A DNA stretch of 36,777 nucleotides, taken from CAJPNN01 sp041844735. GTDB lineage: Bacteria > Bacillota > Clostridia > Peptostreptococcales > Anaerovoracaceae. How positions within the stretch are numbered: the stretch's first letter is position 1; each line of letters begins with the position of its first letter. Made by a program: the position numbers and the translations under genes. Positions 1 to 8,144 of this stretch are shown piece by piece. A model generated the notes under the pieces. That model saw only the letters and a program-made list of their open reading frames with translations. It made no database searches and was not told the DNA's origin. The stretch lies in contig JBGZBP010000017.1 in assembly GCA_041844735.1 (NCBI GenBank), positions 1 through 36,777 on the forward strand. Direction: 5' to 3'.

Positions 1-52
1 CATCCGGTCGCCAATCGTGCTTCTTAAAACACTTACCCTTTCTTCTACATTA

Positions 53-1485
53 ACTTTCTCCCCGCGAGTGCGGGGAACACTATAAGTATCTGTCAGCAAC
101 TGATCGCGTAAAGGGATCATCCCCGCGGATGCGGGGAACACGGCAATTTAAATTGATTATGCCCGTTGAATCGAGAATCATCCCCGCGGATGCGGAGAAC
201 ACTTTACCCACTGTGAGAGAGTGGCAGAACTGATAGGATCATCCCCGCGGATGCGGGGAACACGACTAACCTTTGGATTACCGTTTATATTCAAACGGAT
301 CATCACCGCGGATGCGGGGAACACTAACGCCGGAAAGCGCACAGCTAATAAATCTGGGGATCATCCCCGCGGATGCGGGGAACACGTAACCGGACTTTGG
401 GGAGCCGTGGCAGCAATAGGATCATCCCCGCGGATGCGGGGAACACTTTTCAATTTCATCAGACCCAAAAACACCCGCCGGATCATCCACGCGGATGCGG
501 GGAACACTCGGGCATTGCCTCGATGTAGCAGCTTAAGAGAGGATCATCCCCGCGGATGCGGGGAACACTGGACAGTGTCTTGCGCTACGGCGAAAAGGCT
601 GGGATCATCCCCGCGGATGCGGGGAACACCGATGCCGAGCAGAAAGGACAACCAAAGTTTGAGGATCATCCCCGCGGATGCGGGGAACACTTAACTCCTT
701 CCTTAATATTTTCTGGTAAGAGAGGATCATCCCCGCGGATGCGGGGAACACGTTTGCTTATAAAAATCCTACATTAGTGGAAAAGGATCATCCCCGCGGA
801 TGCGGGGAACACAGCTCTACAATCCAGCTATTAAGCTTCACAAAAGGATCATCCCCGCGGATGCGGGGAACACCCTGAAGCAAAAGGGAGCGTGGTTCGT
901 CAAATAGGATCATCCCCGCGGATGCGGGGAACACTGCCGAAAATTTCAAGCTTATTTTGCTGGCTAATAGGATCATCCCCGCGGATGCGGGGAACACACA
1001 TAATCGCTTATAAATGTGCAAAACAGAGCGGGATCATCCCCGCGGATGCGGGGAACACTCAGAGCGGATTTATTGTAGTTACTCCAGATGAGGATCATCC
1101 CCGCGGATGCGGGGAACACGCAAAAATGGCTGTAATATGTTATCTGTATCTGGGATCATCCCCGCGGATGCGGGGAACACAACGAACGAGGCAATACTTC
1201 AAAATCGATTTAAGGATCATCCCCGCGGATGCGGGGAACACTTTTGCCCTGCCGCCTTGTCTTAGCTGATGCCCGGATCATCCCCGCGGATGCGGGGAAC
1301 ACTCAGCCTCTGTTTTTTACAATCTCAACGAATGGGGATCATCCCCGCGGATGCGGGGAACACGCTCTGCCTTTGGCTCCGAAAATGTCTTGACAGGGAT
1401 CATCCCCGCGGATGCGGGGAACACGCCCAGATTTTCAGTTCTTTCCGCACGAAACAAGGATCATCCCCGCGGATGCGGGGAACAC
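53..1485 (-). CRISPR. Type I-E CRISPR array, 24 repeats and 23 spacers
   Basis: The 28-base repeat reads GGATCATCCCCGC-GGATGCGGGGAACAC on the plus strand. In crRNA orientation (minus strand) it runs GTGTTCCCCGC to GCGGGGATGATCC, the usual I-E form. Spacers are 33 bases except number 15 (935-969), which is 35. Counting from the left, the first repeat (53-80) has seven mismatches, and those at 175, 297 and 480 carry two, one and one. Degeneration at the left marks the old, leader-distal end, so the newest spacers lie near 1425-1457. Spacers 5, 6, 8, 13, 15, 18, 19, 20, 21 and 22 match the prophage in this window exactly, and spacer 23 matches it at 29 of 33 positions. By eye I found no target in the window for the other twelve. 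Bases 1-52 hold no further repeat and no gene that I can see. Confidence 0.98.
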
Positions 1486-1565
1486 ACTAAAAATACATTC
1501 AAATTCAGTGCCTAAAGATCCTCAGCACATCATTTTTTCTTTAACTTCTCATACACATTATAAGT
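1486..1565 (-). promoter_or_regulatory. CRISPR leader and putative pre-crRNA promoter
   Basis: The AT-rich stretch directly upstream of the first repeat in transcription order is the leader position. Only 44 bases separate the last repeat from the cas2-dnaQ stop codon, so part of the leader must lie inside that gene. A perfect TATAAT on the minus strand at 1557-1562, inside the cas2-dnaQ 3' end, is a reasonable -10 element. I see no good -35 at the usual spacing. The assignment rests on position and this hexamer alone. Confidence 0.55.
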
Positions 1566-2438
1566 CAAATAACAGTCACTTAGTGCCCTATGCCTATCCC
1601 CTACCTCAACTCCGAGGGATTTTGCAACTGTTTCGAGTTTATAATTATCACATCCAACACCGTGTTTCCTCGCTAAATTTACAGTATCCTCCACCGTGTT
1701 GGAGATTATTGGAAGTCCGCTGATCCCGCAATCTCTATGAATAAATTTCATATCAAAAGCTACATTGTGTCCGATAATTTTAGATTTTCCAACATATTCC
1801 AGAAAATCCTCCATCACACGCTGTAAATCCTTACCTTCACGAATAAGCATCTCTGAACTTAATCCAGTCAATAAAACTACCTCGTCTGGAATATTTCCTC
1901 CAAAATTAATAAGTTCAGAAAACACGCTTTTAACCACACCTTCCACTATGCGTATCGCAGCCACTTCAATAATCGCATCATGCTGCAACGACAACCCGGT
2001 TGTTTCAATATCTATAACTACATACTCTTCCTCTTTTCCAAAGCTTGGCTTTCCCCTGAAATTTCTTAGGCCCCGCATTTTAGCGGCTTTGCTGAAACCC
2101 AATTTCGCTCCATGTCCTGCATCCGCTGCAGCATCTATTCCTGTCAAATCTTCTGCATCTGCGCAAACAATTGGCCTACGCATCAATTTCAATCCGTCAA
2201 GATCTACCGGCTCCCAGCTTGTATTGCAAACTCGAAAATCCATACGCTGCTCACCAGATGTGCCGAAAACCATGCATGCCCGTCCATTGCCCGCATTTCC
2301 ACATATCCTTTCCCAAAGTTCTTCCCGCACACGAGCGCTGAGGTTACCAACATACACCCCCGTACTTATTTCAAACATCCATTTTGATAAATCACCTCTG
2401 AGCTTTGCCGGGCAATCTGTTAATGTTATCACAACCAT
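1530..2438 (-). CDS. cas2: Cas2 fused to a DnaQ-like DEDDh exonuclease
   Basis: This 302-residue protein joins an I-E Cas2 domain (about 1-95) through a linker (about 96-137) to a DEDDh exonuclease domain (about 138-302). The exonuclease residues are all visible: D143 and E145 in IDIETTGL, D229 in GHNVAFD, H283 and D288 in HRALSD. Cas2 is the non-catalytic scaffold of the Cas1-Cas2 integrase. The same fusion is known in Streptococcus thermophilus I-E, where the DnaQ domain promotes spacer integration, probably by trimming prespacers. The ATG overlaps the cas1 3' end by 10 bases, indicating translational coupling. The 3' end abuts the array leader. The system therefore looks able to acquire spacers. 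Confidence 0.95.
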   Translation of the reverse strand: MVVITLTDCPAKLRGDLSKWMFEISTGVYVGNLSARVREELWERICGNAGNGRACMVFGTSGEQRMDFRVCNTSWEPVDLDGLKLMRRPIVCADAEDLTGIDAAADAGHGAKLGFSKAAKMRGLRNFRGKPSFGKEEEYVVIDIETTGLSLQHDAIIEVAAIRIVEGVVKSVFSELINFGGNIPDEVVLLTGLSSEMLIREGKDLQRVMEDFLEYVGKSKIIGHNVAFDMKFIHRDCGISGLPIISNTVEDTVNLARKHGVGCDNYKLETVAKSLGVEVGDRHRALSDCYLTYNVYEKLKKK

Positions 2439-3415
2439 GGTGAATCGCCTTCCGGTTCGCAGCAGTCTCCATAAAGTCTGCCGCTTTCAACAGCACCTTT
2501 TCGATCATCCCACAAGTATAATGCATTCCGGGGTTCCGAACTTTCGCCCTCGTCACCGTCGCCATCAGACAGCAGCCACCTGATATCTCGAACCATACGT
2601 TCCAAAATGCGTTTCGCAACAAACTCGTCGCGAACCATACGCCTTACCTTCGATTCCAAATTGAGCCCAGAAATATCGGATTCTTCACCGGCAACCTTAA
2701 AGGCGACCGGAACAGTGACTTCTGACTTATAAAGATCTGCAATGTCATACACAAAAGAATTCTCATGCCCGGTGTGAATAAAGCCAAGTCCAGGCGAACA
2801 CCCAAGAGCAGCAATAACAGCGTGCGCAAGCCCATATAGACACGCATTGCCTATTGACAGCGCCTTGTTGACCGCATCCCCATCCTCAAAATTTTCCGGA
2901 TCGTAAACACGTCCGTTCCAGCTAATACCGTATTCTTTCGATTTTCTGCGATAAAACGCACGCACACGACTCCCCTCGCGCCCCCTCAACTGCTGCAAAG
3001 TCAAACCCGTTACATTTTCATTCGGAAAACGAAGCTCGTACATTCGCCTGACAATCGCCAAGCGCGTCCTTTGATTACTTACTAATGCAGCCTGTTTGAC
3101 AAGTAGTCTCGAACTATGAGTCAAAGATCTGCCACTGGCATAGTACCTAACACCATGCTCTCCCACCCATACCACCGAAACACCCATATCTCCTATCAGT
3201 TCCATTGCTCTATGGCTGATCAAAGTCCCCGGGCCCAGCATAAGAACAGAAATAGATGCAGCGGGCACATAAATAATCCCTTTATCGTCCGCCACTTTAA
3301 TGGCACTATCTTTTTTGGTTATCTGACACTGCTCAAGATACACAAACGAAAGCCAATCCTTTATCTGTGGCAGGGCATGCAGCCCAGGCTTATCCATTCC
3401 TCCAAATTTTGACAT
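2429..3415 (-). CDS. cas1: Cas1 integrase, type I-E
   Basis: This is the 328-residue metal-dependent endonuclease/integrase subunit that inserts prespacers at the leader end of the array with Cas2. The catalytic triad is visible by comparison with E. coli Cas1: E147 in RGREGSR, H214 in GFIHTG and D227 in YDIADLYK. H214 and D227 are 13 residues apart, the same as H208 and D221 in E. coli. The first ATG lies 9 bases after the cas6e stop. A second ATG (Met7) sits too close behind a GGAGG to be favoured. The gene follows cas6e and overlaps cas2-dnaQ. Confidence 0.97.
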   Translation of the reverse strand: MSKFGGMDKPGLHALPQIKDWLSFVYLEQCQITKKDSAIKVADDKGIIYVPAASISVLMLGPGTLISHRAMELIGDMGVSVVWVGEHGVRYYASGRSLTHSSRLLVKQAALVSNQRTRLAIVRRMYELRFPNENVTGLTLQQLRGREGSRVRAFYRRKSKEYGISWNGRVYDPENFEDGDAVNKALSIGNACLYGLAHAVIAALGCSPGLGFIHTGHENSFVYDIADLYKSEVTVPVAFKVAGEESDISGLNLESKVRRMVRDEFVAKRILERMVRDIRWLLSDGDGDEGESSEPRNALYLWDDRKGAVESGRLYGDCCEPEGDSPWL

Positions 3416-3424
3416 AAATGAAAC

Positions 3425-4054
3425 CTACGGTGAAATTATTGTCATTAGACCCATTCCATAGGCTTTACCGCGCCCAATCCCATTTATAAGCATTTTTCTG
3501 AACAGCTCGCAATCCACAACTTTCAAAAAACCTTCAAATGCCACCGCCTTTATAGATACCTGTCTTCTATCTTCGCAACCCTTTTTAAAAATGTGCCATT
3601 TATTCTCAACCACCGACGCACTCTCTCCCAGCAACTCAAAACCATGATTTTGACTTCTTTTTCGAAGCCACGCCTCCTGCTCCGAAAAACCGGCGCATGC
3701 AGTAACTCTGCCCCGTTTGCCTCCGGATGCAATACTTTTGGTCGGATTTGCAACAAGTCTGAACTGCCAAACACTACCGTTTACCACACGTCCAAGAAGC
3801 GGATCATAATCCTTCGTCTCCCATCCCTGAAGATTGTTACTCGCATGCTTTGCGACATCAGCTGTAAAAATTGGTTTGTCCTCACTCAAAATCATGAGAT
3901 AAGTTCTGCCGCCAAACTTATCTATGCGCCAAAGCTTTCTTTTGTCTCTAACGTCAAAAGCACCCTCAACCAAGCCGTGAATCGATCCAGCCGAAGCCAA
4001 TAATTTCATTGTATTTCTGCGCTTAATATTTAATTCAATTCTCGATAAATACAT
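3425..4054 (-). CDS. cas6e: Cas6e crRNA-processing endoribonuclease
   Basis: This 209-residue RAMP protein cuts pre-crRNA at the base of the repeat hairpin and stays bound to the crRNA 3' end within Cascade. The N-terminal part carries ASAGSIHG with a histidine at position 26, matching the catalytic His of Cas6e proteins. The C-terminal glycine-rich loop GIGRGKAYGMGLM is the family signature. The ATG lies 3 bases after the cas5e stop, behind an AAAGGA. The palindromic GC-rich repeat in the array fits recognition by this enzyme. Confidence 0.95.
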   Translation of the reverse strand: MYLSRIELNIKRRNTMKLLASAGSIHGLVEGAFDVRDKRKLWRIDKFGGRTYLMILSEDKPIFTADVAKHASNNLQGWETKDYDPLLGRVVNGSVWQFRLVANPTKSIASGGKRGRVTACAGFSEQEAWLRKRSQNHGFELLGESASVVENKWHIFKKGCEDRRQVSIKAVAFEGFLKVVDCELFRKMLINGIGRGKAYGMGLMTIISP

Positions 4055-4057
4055 ACT

Positions 4058-4759
4058 TCACAGTCCTTTCATGGCACCATGCTCAGTCTCGCCATATAAA
4101 TCAACATTAGAGGGCGAATTATCACTATCACATTTAGTAACCAGAAACTCCTCTTTTGCAGTTCTCACAGAATGCTTTCTGCGCCTTTGACTGAACGAAA
4201 CGGGCATATCGTTCAAAAACACCCTATCGCTATCGCTCGGATCACAGTCAATTATCATTCTTATTTTACCAACTGCATCATTTTTTTTATTTGATTTTAC
4301 AATTGAAGGTTCTTCGATCAGAGCAGTCTTCAGATCTGTTGCGCGGATTCCGAGAAATAAGGGTTGAGTGGGCGGACATGCTCTCCTGCCTAAAAATAGA
4401 GGAAAAGCAGGATGTGTAATCGCGTATGCCAAATCTTTGAGATATTCAGAATCATCACTTTCCAGACCTACCAAAAACCCTGCGTCCGAGAGATAGTATC
4501 TATTTGTTACATACGCATCTTTATCGTTACGCGCAATATGAAAATCTCTTATAATTTCGCCCTCTCTGTCAACTCTGACACCAAACTTTAATTCTTTTAA
4601 CCTTCCGAGTTCTTCATCACGACTTAAACCGAGAGCCGAAGCAAGCATTCCTATAACGCCGCTTTTGGAAGGCTCACGCTCTGTTCGCCGAATATCGAAA
4701 TTTGAATCTGTGCCCCAGGACTGAAGAGGAGCTACCAGACGAAGCAATAATGTACCCAT
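4058..4759 (-). CDS. cas5e: Cas5e (CasD) Cascade subunit
   Basis: This 233-residue RAMP-fold subunit binds the crRNA 5' handle in Cascade. The N-terminus LLLRLVAPLQSWG followed by RRTEREPSKSGVIGML is the standard Cas5e opening, covering the first beta strand and the glycine/serine loop that contacts the 5' handle. Its length is normal for Cas5e. It starts at an ATG behind AAGGAG, three bases after the cas7e stop, and lies in the continuous cas operon. No frameshift or missing segment is visible. Confidence 0.95.
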   Translation of the reverse strand: MGTLLLRLVAPLQSWGTDSNFDIRRTEREPSKSGVIGMLASALGLSRDEELGRLKELKFGVRVDREGEIIRDFHIARNDKDAYVTNRYYLSDAGFLVGLESDDSEYLKDLAYAITHPAFPLFLGRRACPPTQPLFLGIRATDLKTALIEEPSIVKSNKKNDAVGKIRMIIDCDPSDSDRVFLNDMPVSFSQRRRKHSVRTAKEEFLVTKCDSDNSPSNVDLYGETEHGAMKGL

Positions 4760-4762
4760 TTA

Positions 4763-5887
4763 TCACTCCTTCAGAGCTCCGATTCGCTCTTTAATTTCTT
4801 TTTCAAGTTCTTTTAAAAGCTCTTTGAATTTCAAAGTCTCCGCTAAATCAGAGAATCCCTCTCCAACCGCAAAAGACCTTACAGGACTGTCGACAAAATT
4901 TTCATATTTCTCCTTCGCATATTTCAGCATTTTATCGATCGATGCCGCAACATAGCCGTTTTTGCCCGCAACAGGTGCCTCAAAAGCGCCGCAGAGATTC
5001 ACCGGCTGATCTTCTCTCACTGCTACATACACAATATCGGTGGTAGTATTATTTGCAAAAGTATTCAATTTTCCTGTCGGAATAGAAGATACAAACGCGT
5101 TTACAAATCCGTTCAGCACCCGCGGTGCATCTTCGCCGAGCTGCTTGGCAAGTTCCCCTACATTGACTGTTGCGTAGCGATACAAGGTCGCAGAATTAAA
5201 CTCTACAGTACCGAGATGTGCCGCCCCCGCCGTATCGTTATTATAGTCGTCAACAGCAACGAAGTAATCATATTCATTTGTCACTGCATGAGTCGATATG
5301 CAGTGCGCAACTTGCGCCACAGCATCATAATTCATCGCAGCGTCGCCCGCGACCATCCTTCCAAAAAGCACCATATCAAATGACGGCTCATTTTTGATGG
5401 CCTCCTTTAGCTTTTTAACATCAAAATCATTTTCCGAAACAAGCTTAGCAACAGCACGCGCCTGCGGATTACTGAAAAAAAACAGCGCCTCGCTCACATT
5501 CTTCTTTTTGTCGCTTTCACCTTTTTTGCCGTCACTCTTCTTAGGATTGCCGTCCTTATCATATCCCGCAATTTTAAGTCCGGCGAGTGTCAATGCCTTC
5601 GCCGCGCCGGCCGCCGCTTTTTCGGCATCGCAATCGGGAGATATTTTCTTTATCTCATTGACAACCATTGCAACGACCTCCACGGTTCTCTTACCTAACT
5701 CTTCATTGCTGAATAATTCACAAAATTTCAGCCTCATTGCGCGCTTCCAAGCTTGCGAGGATACTCGCGCCCTTGTCGCGCCGCCGAATATAGCGGTCTT
5801 TGGACTGCCCATATCATCGCGATTCACACAGCTTGGCGGCATTGTCTGCAAAACATGCAAATCCACATACAATCTCTTTGTCTTCAT
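4763..5887 (-). CDS. cas7e: Cas7e (CasC) Cascade backbone subunit
   Basis: This is the roughly 374-residue backbone subunit that polymerises along the crRNA spacer. It opens with YVDLHVLQTMPPSCVNRDD and FGGATRARVSSQAWKRAMR, the signature of the I-E Cas7 (Cse4/CasC) family. The reading frame is open from 5902, but the ATG at 5887 is preceded by GAGGAGG at good distance and gives the standard N-terminus MKTKRLYVD, so that start is used. It begins one base from the cse2 stop. A lysine-rich stretch (KKSDGKKGESDKKKN) near residues 120-140 probably lies in a surface loop. Confidence 0.96.
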   Translation of the reverse strand: MKTKRLYVDLHVLQTMPPSCVNRDDMGSPKTAIFGGATRARVSSQAWKRAMRLKFCELFSNEELGKRTVEVVAMVVNEIKKISPDCDAEKAAAGAAKALTLAGLKIAGYDKDGNPKKSDGKKGESDKKKNVSEALFFFSNPQARAVAKLVSENDFDVKKLKEAIKNEPSFDMVLFGRMVAGDAAMNYDAVAQVAHCISTHAVTNEYDYFVAVDDYNNDTAGAAHLGTVEFNSATLYRYATVNVGELAKQLGEDAPRVLNGFVNAFVSSIPTGKLNTFANNTTTDIVYVAVREDQPVNLCGAFEAPVAGKNGYVAASIDKMLKYAKEKYENFVDSPVRSFAVGEGFSDLAETLKFKELLKELEKEIKERIGALKE

Positions 5888-5888
5888 A

Positions 5889-6524
5889 TTATTCCTCCTC
5901 AATTATTGCATTTTTGTTATTTTCTTTTGTTGCCTTTGACTGCTCGCTGTAAAAACTTCTGCCCCAATTCAGACGCACAGAATTCTGATATTCTACGCGC
6001 TGATACTTAAAGAAATCCTCGGCGAGCCTCGAATAATCAATTGGTATGCCGCTGCTTTTCAAAAGTCCCACCAGTCCGCGCGCATGCCACAGCAGTTCCT
6101 CTATTCCATCAGATGTAGCAAAAATATTAAATCTGCGCCTGACAGCAGCCGCGGCATCCTCATTCGACATTGTCAAACGCGCAACTGCTCTGCCAATATC
6201 AACTCCGTCAACATGCATAGGAGTATCATTGCCCTGCTGATGGAATGCATACAAAGTAAGCGCAGAGTACACGGCCCACTCCAAATGACTCGGATTTTCT
6301 CCGGTGCCAAATAATTCTTCAGGCATCTCGCCGAATATGCTTTCCCAGAGTTCAGGGATCTCTCCCGGCGCCTTGCCTAACCCTCGCCTTAACTTTGCAA
6401 GCTCGGCCTTTAATGCAGGGCTTGAAGATTTTGCATCCAAAAGCGTGCAGAACCGTTTAAGTTTTGTACCAACGACATCCTTAACCTTTACAAAAACGCC
6501 AGTTTTTACTTTCTCCTCTGTCAC
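5889..6524 (-). CDS. cse2: Cse2 (CasB) Cascade small subunit
   Basis: This 211-residue, mainly helical protein is the small subunit of I-E Cascade and stabilises the R-loop. It starts with GTG preceded by AGGAGG. Position between cse1 and cas7e, length, and conserved regions such as LAKLRRGLGKAPGEIPELW (about 43-61) support the call. The small-subunit family diverges strongly, so context carries much of the weight. The stop is one base from the cas7e start. Confidence 0.92.
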   Translation of the reverse strand: MTEEKVKTGVFVKVKDVVGTKLKRFCTLLDAKSSSPALKAELAKLRRGLGKAPGEIPELWESIFGEMPEELFGTGENPSHLEWAVYSALTLYAFHQQGNDTPMHVDGVDIGRAVARLTMSNEDAAAAVRRRFNIFATSDGIEELLWHARGLVGLLKSSGIPIDYSRLAEDFFKYQRVEYQNSVRLNWGRSFYSEQSKATKENNKNAIIEEE

Positions 6525-6545
6525 AATTTCCTCCTTTTCACTTAT

Positions 6546-8144
6546 TTACACTCTATTTATCAACGCGCTGAATTTTTCATAATCTTTAGGTGCGGAATAA
6601 AATACACCTTCGCCTTTATCCGAAGTATTTTTTACAACTCTGCCTACATAAGCCGAATTTCCCGCGCGCTCAACCATACTCTTCAAAATTTTGCGAGCCT
6701 CCGATTTAGCTTCATTTTTCCATTCCAAACACTTTTTTTCCATTTCATCCGAATCGCCTGAAGGAACGATCGATACAAGCCACAGTCTAAAACTGCGATC
6801 TATATCTATATAGAATTTTTCTTTTGCCGTATTTACAATTTCGCGTCCACCGCTTCCGCCAGCTGCAAAATCGAGCACTTCAGCAAACAATCCCACAATT
6901 AATGCTAATTTATCGCAAATGACAACTGCTTCTGTTATCGATCTGCGCCAAGGTATGCTCATATCAGCAAGCAGATTAGAATGGAAAGATACAGAATCAC
7001 TAAATGTATCCACCACAAAAAAATCTTTGTCGCCATACTGTGTAGACACAATCCTAAAGCTTATCAGCATATTTCTTTCTAAGCGAAAATTCTTATTCAA
7101 GGCCATGACCCAACTCACGACACCCGGCTTATGTTTTTCAAATTCTGCCGGAAAAACACTTCCAAAATCTCTCCACATTTTTTTTGAAGGATTGTGCCGT
7201 CTCGGCTCATATACCGGAGGTTGACCAATTTTCTTTTCGCGCTCCGCCCATGTGGTCATCTGTTCCACAAATGCGCCTTCCCTTTCAAAAAAATCGCCAC
7301 CGAGAAGATTAAAACCAGTAACTTTACCGGAATTTCGCCTGAGTAAAAGCCTTCGCGACTGAAAAGTCAGCAGCTGAGCTTGATTTTTAGGCTGAGCCAC
7401 CTCTGTTCTTTCCCCGGCTCTCGCCATATCAAGCTCCCAGCACGGCATATTATCTTCTTCCCAAACATATTCGCCATCCCTCAAAAGAGTTAAGTTAAGC
7501 ATCAATGTTTCAAAAAGATTTTCTCCATGCGCGTATATAATGCCGAGTTTCCCCAACCAACCCGCTCCGGGAGAAGGAAGATTCTTTGCTTTCGGCTTTG
7601 CAGAAGTGTCGTCAAATGCGTTCACGTAGAGCAGCCACCGCGCCGCCTCTGCATATTTAAGCATCTCTTTTTCATCGCCCGAAATGCCCGCAAAAAGCCT
7701 TGTTTTATTGCCACTCTCCGAGAGGCTTCCATTCAATTTAGCCGCCGAATACTCTGTGCCCTTTGCGGCATCAGGAACCTGCCAAAACGGTCTCTCATCA
7801 TGAAATAGCCAGAATCTTTCCCTCCACTTTTTAAGATATCCCATAACAGCTTCTTCCGGGAAACGCTGTTTGTCCCACAATTCCTTCCATCTGCCCAATG
7901 CGTCATTTTGAGTTATGATCTGGCTTGGGGTACCGTTGGTATCGCATCTGGAAAAGACGGTATGGAGCACTGCAAGCAGCAATCTAAGTACACACACGTC
8001 CTGAACATGCATTTCGCCTCTCAGATCCGCAAACTCGTGCGCTCTAAGCAGCGCCTCGATCATAGAAACTTCCTGCACTTCGCCGTTCAGCGTCAACACT
8101 CGAATCCAAGGTTCATCCAACAAATTAAACTCAGGATTACTCAT
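6546..8144 (-). CDS. cse1: Cse1 (CasA) Cascade large subunit
   Basis: This protein of about 532 residues is the I-E large subunit. It recognises the PAM and recruits Cas3. The N-terminal NLLDEPWIRV motif is diagnostic for the family. The frame is open to 8159, but the AGGAGGAAG ribosome binding site lies inside that extension and points to the ATG at 8144, giving MSNPEFNLLDEPW. It overlaps the end of cas3 by 8 bases. The protospacers in this window imply that it reads a relaxed 5'-AA PAM, as in S. thermophilus I-E. Confidence 0.95.
   Translation of the reverse strand: MSNPEFNLLDEPWIRVLTLNGEVQEVSMIEALLRAHEFADLRGEMHVQDVCVLRLLLAVLHTVFSRCDTNGTPSQIITQNDALGRWKELWDKQRFPEEAVMGYLKKWRERFWLFHDERPFWQVPDAAKGTEYSAAKLNGSLSESGNKTRLFAGISGDEKEMLKYAEAARWLLYVNAFDDTSAKPKAKNLPSPGAGWLGKLGIIYAHGENLFETLMLNLTLLRDGEYVWEEDNMPCWELDMARAGERTEVAQPKNQAQLLTFQSRRLLLRRNSGKVTGFNLLGGDFFEREGAFVEQMTTWAEREKKIGQPPVYEPRRHNPSKKMWRDFGSVFPAEFEKHKPGVVSWVMALNKNFRLERNMLISFRIVSTQYGDKDFFVVDTFSDSVSFHSNLLADMSIPWRRSITEAVVICDKLALIVGLFAEVLDFAAGGSGGREIVNTAKEKFYIDIDRSFRLWLVSIVPSGDSDEMEKKCLEWKNEAKSEARKILKSMVERAGNSAYVGRVVKNTSDKGEGVFYSAPKDYEKFSALINRV

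Noticed and set aside
1..52. Possible further repeat left of the degenerate one
   Set aside because: No GC-rich palindrome or GGGGAACAC remnant is visible at the expected spacing.
221..1490. Open frames of 73-157 codons across the array with repeated SSPRMRGT, IPADAGNT and DHPRGCGEH
   Set aside because: They are translations of the CRISPR repeat in its three forward frames and encode no protein.
1765..2583. 272-codon plus-strand frame opposite cas2-dnaQ
   Set aside because: It is antisense to two genes with clear catalytic motifs and has no family resemblance or ribosome binding site.
5394..5939. 181-codon plus-strand frame opposite cas7e
   Set aside because: It is a shadow of the cas7e coding pattern, with low-complexity S/F/L content.
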